Source: Candidatus Poribacteria bacterium
GTDB lineage: Bacteria; Poribacteria; WGA-4E; WGA-3G
Assembly: GCA_022394775.1 (NCBI GenBank)
Contig: JAGFCB010000169.1
Location: forward strand, 1-35,598
Reading direction: 5' to 3'
Length of the DNA: 35,598 bases
Shown: one piece after another, positions 1 through 6,797 of the stretch
Layout: each line of letters starts with the position of its first letter
Position numbering within the stretch: position 1 is the first letter of the stretch
The notes under the pieces: generated by a model
What the model was told of the DNA's origin: nothing
Database searches by the model: none
Seen by the model: only the letters and a program-made list of their open reading frames with translations
Made by a program: the position numbers and the translations under genes

Positions 1-74
1 ATCTAGGATTTGAACGCTTTTTGAAAGTTTTCGGGTGCAAATGTAGTTTGCATTTTGAGAATCCCTATTCGGGG

Positions 75-1175
75 TTACTGTGCCATAGCGGTGTCACGAG
101 CATCTACAATCCAACCGCCACCGAGGACGTATTCACCCTCATAAAAGACAGTCGCTTGACCGGGGGTAATAGCACGGCGCGGTTCGTCAAACTTCACGAC
201 TGCCTCGGTATCGCTGGTAGGCGTAATGGTTGCGGGACCGCCGTCATCACGAGACCGGATTTTGACGTGTGCTCGGATGGGTTCCGTCATTTTCTCAATA
301 GCGATGAGGTTGATGCGTTCAACATGCATTGTGTCCTCAAAGAGGTCATCGGATTCGCCGACAACGACAGTATTTTCTGTTGCGTTGAGCTGTGTCACAT
401 AGAGCGGTTTGCCAACTGCGATGCCTAACCCGCGCCGCTGTCCGACGGTATAAAAGGGCACACCGTCATGTTTACCAAGGACATTGCCTTTTTCGTCCAC
501 AATATCGCCACTCTCAATTTTCTCAGGGACTCTGTCCTTGAGAAAACGTCTATAGTTAGTATCGGCAACAAAGCAGAGTTCTTGGCTCTCAATCTTTTCA
601 GCGGTGCGCAATTGATACTTTCGGGCAAGGTCGCGCACCTCGGATTTCGTATATTCACCGAGAGGCATCATCGCACATTGCAATTGTTCCTGTGTAAGTG
701 CTGCAAGGAAATAGGATTGGTCCTTGCTGGTATCAAGTGCTGTACGCAGTAGATAACGTTCTGTTTCCCGATCTTGCTCAACACGGGCATAGTGTCCGGT
801 AGCAATGGCATCACATTCCAATGTTTTGGCCAGGTCAAGAAGTCTACCGAACTTAAGCTCTCGGTTGCATACCATACAAGGACTCGGTGTTCTACCAACG
901 AGATATTCTTCAACAAAGTAGTCAATGATCTGTTCACGGAAAGCTTCTTCGTAATTCACGCCGTAGAAAGGGATGCCGAGCTGCGTAGCGATGCGGCGCG
1001 CGTCCTCAATGCCCTCAAGGGAACAGCAGTTCGGACGCTCTGGGTCTACCTCAACTGTATCAGGCGCGCCAAGGCGCATGGTAATGCCGGTGACATCATA
1101 GCCTGCGTCAACCATCATGGCAGCAGTGACAGAACTATCTACACCGCCGCTCATCGCGACGAGAACTTTTTTCAT
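75..1175 (-). CDS. mnmA: tRNA-specific 2-thiouridylase MnmA
   Basis: This cytoplasmic enzyme adds sulfur to uridine 34 of tRNA-Lys, tRNA-Glu and tRNA-Gln, using ATP to adenylate the base and a persulfide to deliver sulfur. The 366-residue protein is of normal family length. It starts with the PP-loop SGGVDSS (residues 9-15), and later has GRTPSPCMVCNRELKF (94-109) and ELCFV (199-203). The usual catalytic pair is DxxC plus a distant Cys; here the Asp position is Cys100, giving C100-x2-C103 plus C201. That matches the so-called C-type MnmA, reported in the literature to depend on an iron-sulfur cluster. The ATG at 1175 gives a standard N-terminus, but the ribosome binding site is weak (GGGGTG). 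The gene lies 35 bases after a LamG gene on the same strand and may share its transcript. Identification is firm; the Fe-S point is inferred from the motif. Confidence 0.97.
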   Translation of the reverse strand: MKKVLVAMSGGVDSSVTAAMMVDAGYDVTGITMRLGAPDTVEVDPERPNCCSLEGIEDARRIATQLGIPFYGVNYEEAFREQIIDYFVEEYLVGRTPSPCMVCNRELKFGRLLDLAKTLECDAIATGHYARVEQDRETERYLLRTALDTSKDQSYFLAALTQEQLQCAMMPLGEYTKSEVRDLARKYQLRTAEKIESQELCFVADTNYRRFLKDRVPEKIESGDIVDEKGNVLGKHDGVPFYTVGQRRGLGIAVGKPLYVTQLNATENTVVVGESDDLFEDTMHVERINLIAIEKMTEPIRAHVKIRSRDDGGPATITPTSDTEAVVKFDEPRRAITPGQATVFYEGEYVLGGGWIVDARDTAMAQ

Positions 1176-1210
1176 AAGACACCCCGATCTAACCAGTTTT
1201 GACGATAATA

Positions 1211-1981
1211 CTACCTGGCTTTGAGTTCACCCCAAGTTATTGCCAGCTTATCAACGGCTTCAACCGCCAATGAATCACTTTCCATTACGGCTGCAATTTC
1301 GTCTTCGTCCAGTACACGGTCATAAAGCCGTACTTCATCAATTTTTCCCTGGAAGAGGTACGTATGCACAGGACGTTCATTCCCGCCTGCCCCTATGAGG
1401 AATTCCTCACTCGGATTAACATCAATATCAAAGTTCTCTTCACCTATAAATTCACCATTCACGTAGAACTTATGATTACCATCAGCATAGGTACCAGCGA
1501 GGTGATCCCATTCACCGAGATTTATAGCCGGTCCTCGAACCGGTTTCCAATGATTCGCACCGGCACCGATCCAAAACTCCCATGTATTGCCGGGTTCAGC
1601 ATAGAAGATATACCCGCGTTGCGGAAAGTCAGCCCGAGAAGAGACAACCGCACGATGGTTTGCACTCCCCGGTTCTACGTTTGCCCACGCGCATATAGTG
1701 AAGATTTCTTGATTAAGATCCACATGATAAGGAACGTTCACTTCATCTTCGACTTGATCAAATTCGAGTGCGCCGCCGAAGTATCCATCATCCGTCCATT
1801 TGGGATCTCCCATCAGTTTGCCGTCATGTCCGTTACCACTTGAGTCCGTTGCAGTATCGCCACCTTTTTCATTGAATGCCCAATAGGCTACTATTCCATC
1901 CGTAACATTTTGGGATAGCACCGGTTGCGCGGCAAGTCCAACGAACAAGAATAAAGCAAAGGGAACAATTATAGTTTTCAT
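1211..1981 (-). CDS. secreted LamG (concanavalin A-like) domain protein
   Basis: The 256-residue protein begins with a Sec signal peptide (residues 1-23, hydrophobic core VPFALFLFVGLAA). One LamG/laminin-G-3 jelly roll then fills residues 28-235, with typical motifs VAYWAFNE, DSSGNGHDG, GALEFD, WDHLAGTY and GKIDEVRLYDRVLDEDEI. These domains generally bind carbohydrate or other surface ligands; no catalytic site is visible. The last 17 residues, after the LamG fold, contain DKLAITWGELK, which closely resembles the end of the other LamG protein in this window (23855-24613). The start is supported by GGGAG seven bases before the ATG. mnmA follows 35 bases downstream. Its substrate is unknown. 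It could be a surface adhesin or a subunit that anchors glycan near the cell. Confidence 0.9.
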   Translation of the reverse strand: MKTIIVPFALFLFVGLAAQPVLSQNVTDGIVAYWAFNEKGGDTATDSSGNGHDGKLMGDPKWTDDGYFGGALEFDQVEDEVNVPYHVDLNQEIFTICAWANVEPGSANHRAVVSSRADFPQRGYIFYAEPGNTWEFWIGAGANHWKPVRGPAINLGEWDHLAGTYADGNHKFYVNGEFIGEENFDIDVNPSEEFLIGAGGNERPVHTYLFQGKIDEVRLYDRVLDEDEIAAVMESDSLAVEAVDKLAITWGELKAR

Positions 1982-2010
1982 TTTTAACTCCCACTTGTCG
2001 ATACTTAACC

Positions 2011-2041
2011 TTCATAAAACCGCTTCTATAGCGGTTATGAA
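2011..2041 (-). other. stem-loop in leader of LamG gene
   Basis: Inverted repeat 30-60 bases upstream of the LamG start codon. The arms are TTCATAAAACCGCT and AGCGGTTATGAA around a five-base loop; they pair over about 12 bp with a two-base bulge. It would lie in the 5' untranslated region of the LamG transcript, where it could stabilise the RNA or bind a regulator. No run of T follows it in the gene's direction, so it is not a simple terminator. Confidence 0.45.
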
Positions 2042-2122
2042 AGTAGAATACAAGCATTAGAAACTTTACATCTCTTACACCAAGTTCAGGTTAAATTACT
2101 TTGTTTAGTTAATCCAAAAGTA

Positions 2123-2152
2123 TAATAACACATTTCAAAAGCACACTTCAAA
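2123..2152 (-). promoter_or_regulatory. candidate sigma-70 promoter for LamG-mnmA
   Basis: On the minus strand TTGAAG is followed after 18 bases by TATTAT, about 140 bases before the LamG start. The match is moderate, and an overlapping TATACT at an unsuitable spacing leaves the exact -10 uncertain. The remaining sequence of the 291-base gap 1982-2272 is AT-rich and shows no gene. Confidence 0.35.
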
Positions 2153-2272
2153 TCAAAAAACTCTGAAGGGATCATTTACGCCCATCAGAGCTATTCAATT
2201 CTTCGTAGATTTTCTTGTGGAAGGGATTTGTAACCCTGAATTTATGGGGTAGCCGTAGGGTTTTCGGTCTGA

Positions 2273-3439
2273 TTAGGAGATATGCCAATCTTCATTTCCA
2301 GCGTAGCGGGCATCGTAAACATCTTGATTGAGTTCCAAACCGAGTCCAGGCGTATCGGGGACTGTGAATGTACCATCAGTGAAACCATAGCCTGACGTAT
2401 CAATGACATCGCTGGTAAGGGTTGCGACTTCGCCGTAGAGGAAATGGGGAATTGTTTTTGCGAATTGAAGGCTGAGGAAGAAACCAAGTAGAGAGCCCCA
2501 GTTATGCGGTGCGCACTGGACATCGTGTGCAGCTGCCATATCAGCGAGCCGCCGCCAACCGGTAACGCCTAAACCCTTCATATCGTGTTGGATCACATCA
2601 ATTACACCCGCCTCAAAGAACGGGTCGTAGAATTCAATCGGATCACGGGTACGCGTCTCACCGTCAGCGATAAGCGTTTTTAACCCTTTTTCTTTAATGA
2701 ACGCTTTCAGGTTACGATACAGTTCAACATCTTCCTCAAACATCTCCTCTATCCAAAAGACATCGCAATTGCGGGTTTCGTTGAGGAAGGTGATGACCTC
2801 GTCGTAGGTGTACGCGTTGTTGGCATCGACGAGGATATTGAAGCCTGTCCCTGCGGTACTACGGGCAAGTTGAACGAGTTCTATATCCCGTTGTAACCCT
2901 GCTGTGCGTTCCATGAGATGGTTACCACGTCCGATTTTCATCTTGCATGCGGTAAACCCATTAGCGACGCTGCTCTTGACATCGTCTTCAATCCGCTTGA
3001 GACCTTCGGCTTTCGTCTCATAGAGAAGATCGTTGAAGTAGATCGTACTATCATAAGCGGGCAGCCCGTTTGAAAAAAGATCGCTACCCATGAGTTGATA
3101 CGCAGGTTTACCGAGTATCCTACCGATAGTATCCCAGAGCGCGTTTTCAAGTCCTCGGAATTCTTCAACAATCCCATCTTCAGGATTCAAGATTTCAAAT
3201 GGGTTTCGGTTAAGTATGCCTTCGGCATCCTCAGCAGTCGTTACGCTCCAACTGCCAACCCCCCATCCGAGTGTCCCATCATTGGTATAGATACGGACAA
3301 TACGTTCACGCCACTTCCCGTTGGGATCAGGCTGTTTTATCTCTTTCGCCCCAGAGTTGCAACCGATCGCAGGTTGGTCGATTTCGACTGTAACCTGCTC
3401 AACTTTAGTAATCCTGATATCGGTTGGATAATTCTGCAT
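2273..3439 (-). CDS. mandelate racemase/muconate lactonizing (enolase superfamily) protein
   Basis: The protein has 388 residues, the normal length for the superfamily, which abstracts a proton next to a carboxylate, usually to dehydrate or epimerise sugar acids in the cytoplasm. Visible catalytic features are the K-x-K motif (CKMKIG, Lys166/Lys168), metal ligands in LVDAN (Asp205), FWIEE (Glu231) and IADGE (Glu261), and the His of CAPHNWG (His312). K-x-K together with a late His is typical of the mandelate racemase subgroup, which includes sugar-acid dehydratases. QHD (284-286) precedes the last strand. The N-terminal capping domain is residues 1-130. The start ATG at 3439 follows AAGGTG by ten bases. 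The substrate cannot be told from sequence; a sugar-acid dehydratase is most likely given the polyol and Gfo/Idh genes elsewhere in the window. Confidence 0.9.
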   Translation of the reverse strand: MQNYPTDIRITKVEQVTVEIDQPAIGCNSGAKEIKQPDPNGKWRERIVRIYTNDGTLGWGVGSWSVTTAEDAEGILNRNPFEILNPEDGIVEEFRGLENALWDTIGRILGKPAYQLMGSDLFSNGLPAYDSTIYFNDLLYETKAEGLKRIEDDVKSSVANGFTACKMKIGRGNHLMERTAGLQRDIELVQLARSTAGTGFNILVDANNAYTYDEVITFLNETRNCDVFWIEEMFEEDVELYRNLKAFIKEKGLKTLIADGETRTRDPIEFYDPFFEAGVIDVIQHDMKGLGVTGWRRLADMAAAHDVQCAPHNWGSLLGFFLSLQFAKTIPHFLYGEVATLTSDVIDTSGYGFTDGTFTVPDTPGLGLELNQDVYDARYAGNEDWHIS

Positions 3440-3550
3440 AGCCGTTAATCACCTTTCACTATTCGGTCATGGCGTTTTAGCACTTGACAGTACATAATCA
3501 ATCATTAACATTCGACACTTCGGTACTCGTCAATTTTACGCTTCAGTTGC

Positions 3551-4738
3551 CTACTCAAGTACAAGGAGCAGTTGATTAAGTTCGTCTCTCACCATATCGT
3601 TGGTTTCTGTCTCCTCGTAGAAAAGATAAATCTTATGAGGTAGATTGTCGTACTGGTCTGCTTCTTTCACCTGATTAATTAAGGCAGGTTTCTTAAGCAG
3701 TTGCACGATGCGGAGTCTATCCTCGTGGTTGATGATTTCGGTATCTGTTAACAATTGGATCAAACGGGCAGCCAACGCATCAACGAGTCCTTGTTCGGCA
3801 TAGTGGTTCAAGGTGTCCATAGCGGCTTGTTTAGCGTCGGGACTTGAGCCATTGGTCAGAATTGCGACGAGATTGTCAACAGCAGCTGCATCAGGATATT
3901 TCCGTAATGCTATAGCAATGTCCGTGCGTACGGCATCATCAGAATCTTCAAGTGCATCAATCATCTTAGTTGTAGGGTGTTCTTTGAGGTATAACATAGA
4001 TTTTGCGGCAGCTCGTCGAACAACCACGTTACTATCAGTCAACCCCTCAATGATTTTTTGTTCAGAGCCTTCGTTGCCGAGTAGGTAAAGTGCGGTGTTA
4101 ATTTCCATCTTCAACCCTTCATCGGCGATTGAATTCTGAAGCGTCTCCAATCCTGCGCTGGCGGATGCGTCACCTATATCTCCGATGATACGGACTAACT
4201 GAATCTTCACAGCAGCTGGTGTTTTGCTATCGCCAGCTGCTTCCAAGATATCTTTAATACCCGGGCTGCCGATTCCCTGCAAGATTTGAATGAAGTCGCC
4301 GTGGACATGGCGATACCGGTTTTTAACAAGATCCTCCAAAACGAATGGCACGGCTGGAGCACCCTTATCAACAAGGATTTGTATGGCATCCTTCTGTATC
4401 CTATGGCGTTCATCAAGGATTTGCAGGATTTTCTTCATTTCAAATTCACCCAATTCGCCAATACGTCGGTCCCGTTCACTTTTATATCTGGCATCCGCTT
4501 TGTGGACCTTCGCCGCACCGGATGAAAGCGCGTTACTGTATGCAATAACCAAGAGTGCACGAGGTTCAACCTTGTTTTGCTCCTCCTGCTCCGCACGTTC
4601 AAGGTGCTCAACGGCTTCGAGCGTGAGCCCCGCGTCTAATAACTTGCTCCTGCCGACTTCAAGTTGGGTGATGACCTGTTCCTGACAACCGAAACTCACA
4701 ACCCCTATAAACAGTAATATCGTCAAAGTTTTTTTCAT
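3551..4738 (-). CDS. HEAT-repeat lipoprotein (copy 1)
   Basis: The 395-residue product opens with a lipoprotein signal peptide ending in VSFGC, so Cys18 is the likely lipidation site. A helical segment follows (residues 28-60, LEAVEHLERAEQEEQNK), then tandem HEAT/PBS-lyase-type helical repeats from about 95 to 345 with the signatures DSNVVVRRAAAKSMLYL, DSDDAVRTDIAIALRKY and SPDAKQAAMDTLNHY. HEAT arrays are protein-binding scaffolds; no enzyme motif is seen. It is a clear paralogue of the gene at 5221-6423, with shared stretches such as EPRALLVIAYS. AGGAGG lies about 16 bases before the ATG, which is rather far. A strong promoter at 5005-5033 implies a leader of about 260 bases. The job is unknown; it probably assembles or senses something at the inner or outer membrane. 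Confidence 0.85.
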   Translation of the reverse strand: MKKTLTILLFIGVVSFGCQEQVITQLEVGRSKLLDAGLTLEAVEHLERAEQEEQNKVEPRALLVIAYSNALSSGAAKVHKADARYKSERDRRIGELGEFEMKKILQILDERHRIQKDAIQILVDKGAPAVPFVLEDLVKNRYRHVHGDFIQILQGIGSPGIKDILEAAGDSKTPAAVKIQLVRIIGDIGDASASAGLETLQNSIADEGLKMEINTALYLLGNEGSEQKIIEGLTDSNVVVRRAAAKSMLYLKEHPTTKMIDALEDSDDAVRTDIAIALRKYPDAAAVDNLVAILTNGSSPDAKQAAMDTLNHYAEQGLVDALAARLIQLLTDTEIINHEDRLRIVQLLKKPALINQVKEADQYDNLPHKIYLFYEETETNDMVRDELNQLLLVLE

Positions 4739-4863
4739 GTTCCGTTTATCTTTTCCTCCTGGAATCTCAATTAGACTTACCCGTCCATACTACTTGTTGT
4801 ATCCATGTACCACGAACATAATGAAGGGCGCGCACTATTCAAGGGTAGAACCTACAAGGAGAG

Positions 4864-4898
4864 AAAAAAGAGCCAATATAGTATCTCTCAGTATGGCT
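4864..4898 (-). terminator. terminator-like hairpin in the leader of HEAT lipoprotein 1
   Basis: Reading the minus strand, AGCCATAC pairs with TATTGGCT (about 7 bp with a one-base bulge) across a loop of roughly 13 bases and is followed directly by CTTTTTTC. This looks like a weak intrinsic terminator about 105 bases after the predicted transcription start and 126 bases before the lipoprotein ATG, so it could act as an attenuator. A second hairpin (4955-4973, CCACTG/CAGTGG) and the palindrome CCTGCAGG lie upstream in the same leader. No known riboswitch class was recognised. Confidence 0.35.
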
Positions 4899-5004
4899 TG
4901 GTAACGTCAAAACTGGGCGAAGCCTGCAGGTTTTTCATACCGCACCCACATTGCAACCCACTGAACAGTGGTTACAGATTCGGGCAAGCACTGATGTAAA
5001 CCGT

Positions 5005-5033
5005 ATTTTAAAATAAATACATTTTTATGTCAA
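5005..5033 (-). promoter_or_regulatory. strong sigma-70 promoter for HEAT lipoprotein 1
   Basis: The minus strand carries a perfect TTGACA, a 17-base AT-rich spacer and TAAAAT (five of six consensus bases). Transcription would start near 4998 and give a leader of about 260 bases before the ATG at 4738. The rest of the 482-base gap 4739-5220 shows no convincing gene. Confidence 0.7.
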
Positions 5034-5220
5034 CAATTTAAGGTGAAGCTCGCAAAGCGATCCAATTTTCCTATCAAAGCACTGTTAATGCTGTTGTGGC
5101 AGCCAACTGCTGAATAATAAATCGTGATATCTTAATATAAAACGCGCAGAAATCGAAAATTGAATGCCTCTTTGGAGAAAAAACACCATAATACAAATAT
5201 ACAAACAACACACGTTAGTA

Positions 5221-6423
5221 CTACCGAAGTTCATCAAGAAGTCGCGCAAGTGCTCCTTTGACGAGGTCCATCTGCTCTTTTTTATCGTGGTACTCATGCA
5301 GTTTGGACGCGAGATCATCAATCGTCTTCAGTGCCCTAATTTGTTTCTTAAACGGCTCTCTCCTGAGCAGCTGCACGAGATAATAACGGTTATCGGGGTC
5401 GCTAACTGTCCCACCAATGAGCAGCAGTGTGATACGTTTTGCTAAGCCCCTGGCGAGCTTATTCTGTCCATAAATGTCAAGCGTTTCAATTGCGGCTTGC
5501 TTTGGATCCTTGTTTAATTCGCCGGTGAGGATGTTCACGAGTCCGTCAACAGCCGCAGCATCTCTATGAACTGCAAGTGCCTCCACGAGCGCTGCGACGA
5601 CTTCGGAATCCTCGTCTTTGAGTCCAGCAATCAGTGTTTTGGGCGACACATTTTTGATATCCACCATCGCTTTTGCAGCGGCGCGACGGACTTTAACATC
5701 GCTGTGACTGACACCAGCGATAATGTCCTTTTTATATGATTCCTCCCCAAGCTGATAGAGTGTCGTGTTAATCTCCATGATCAAACCCGGTTCCATGATG
5801 TCGGTTTGAAGGGTTTTTAATGCCTCTATCGCCTTGGCGTCACCGATTTCAGCGAGCACTTGTACAAGTTTAGCTTTGATAACCGATGGGGTCGTCTCAT
5901 CGGTCAGTCTCGCTAAAATAAGGTCAAGACTCCCAGATCCCATATCAACCAACACCCATTGTGTAAAATCGGCATGAAGGGAGGGATACCTGCCTTTTGC
6001 GAGGCTGTCAAGAATTAAGGCTGCAGCTTCAGCCCCCTTATCTACGAGTGCCTGTAACCCTGCTTTCCGTACCTGTGAAGGACGGTCATCAAGCACTTGC
6101 AGGATGCGCTTCATCTCAGCCTCTGTAAGTGCCTTAATCCGCTGATCCCGCTGATTGCTGAATTTGGCTTCATCACCACCCCTATTGGCATCTCCGGTGA
6201 AAAGTCCATAAGAATAAGCAATAACGAGCAGGGCACGAGGTTCCAGCTTATTGGCTTCTTCTTCTTCCGCTTTTTCAAGATGTCCAACAGCTTCCAAGGC
6301 ATTCCCGCTCTCAATTAATTTACTTCTGCCTACGGTTAAGTTGCTCGGTCCCTTCTGTTTGGTTTCACACCCGAAACTCGCGAGCAGCAGGATAAGCAGT
6401 GGAATGATTACAATCTTTTTCAT
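5221..6423 (-). CDS. HEAT-repeat lipoprotein (copy 2)
   Basis: A 400-residue lipoprotein, paralogous to the downstream gene at 3551-4738. I place the start at the ATG at 6423, not the further upstream in-frame ATG at 6501, because this start begins a standard lipoprotein signal (MKKIVII...LLLASFGC, Cys19) and follows GGGAGG by eleven bases. An acidic helix with EAVGHLEKAEEEEANK is followed by a series of HEAT repeats (about 100-350), for example HSDVKVRRAAAKAMVDI, DEDSEVVAALVEALAVH and NKDPKQAAIETLDIY. No catalytic motif was found. The protein probably sits in a membrane leaflet facing the periplasm and binds partner proteins. Its own promoter lies at 6551-6579, so the two copies need not be co-transcribed. 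Confidence 0.86.
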   Translation of the reverse strand: MKKIVIIPLLILLLASFGCETKQKGPSNLTVGRSKLIESGNALEAVGHLEKAEEEEANKLEPRALLVIAYSYGLFTGDANRGGDEAKFSNQRDQRIKALTEAEMKRILQVLDDRPSQVRKAGLQALVDKGAEAAALILDSLAKGRYPSLHADFTQWVLVDMGSGSLDLILARLTDETTPSVIKAKLVQVLAEIGDAKAIEALKTLQTDIMEPGLIMEINTTLYQLGEESYKKDIIAGVSHSDVKVRRAAAKAMVDIKNVSPKTLIAGLKDEDSEVVAALVEALAVHRDAAAVDGLVNILTGELNKDPKQAAIETLDIYGQNKLARGLAKRITLLLIGGTVSDPDNRYYLVQLLRREPFKKQIRALKTIDDLASKLHEYHDKKEQMDLVKGALARLLDELR

Positions 6424-6550
6424 TGCGTTCTGTTTTCCTCCCGAAAATCGTTTTGTGGAAATGATTTTTTCAATATAGATCTTTATTTTAGTAATACACA
6501 TTTGCGACTGCCTACCACCTTACATTGTGGCTTTAAAATATTCCACTATA

Positions 6551-6579
6551 ACAATACCACATAATTTTGAAAAAGTCAA
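6551..6579 (-). promoter_or_regulatory. sigma-70 promoter for HEAT lipoprotein 2
   Basis: On the minus strand TTGACT, a 17-base spacer and TATTGT precede the lipoprotein ATG (6423) by about 120 bases. It is divergent from the promoter at 6720-6748 that serves the M14 peptidase gene. Confidence 0.5.
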
Positions 6580-6719
6580 GTGTAGATTCCGCTTTCTCCA
6601 GAGGCAGTCAGTTCTTGTGTAGGGGGAACTCCAAATTCCGACTTTTTTCTCATAGAAGCAGCAAAAAATCGAAAACTGAATAGAACACATCGGAAACTCA
6701 CAAGATTTATCGGATAGAG

Positions 6720-6748
6720 TTGACTGCACTACTGATTTGGATTATACT
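6720..6748 (+). promoter_or_regulatory. near-consensus sigma-70 promoter for M14 peptidase
   Basis: TTGACT, a 17-base spacer, then TATACT: five of six consensus bases in both boxes at optimal spacing. The start point would be near 6755, giving a leader of about 43 bases before the ATG at 6798. Confidence 0.75.
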
Positions 6749-6797
6749 GAAATAACAAAGATTCAGGAACTCGCGTCTATAGGAAGGAATATTTTCT

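Noticed and set aside
36..52. Hairpin after mnmA as terminator
   Set aside because: Only six base pairs and no T run on the mnmA strand.
4805..4999. Open frame of 64 codons in the gap before HEAT lipoprotein 1
   Set aside because: No recognisable protein, no ribosome binding site, and it is antisense to a leader with a strong promoter.
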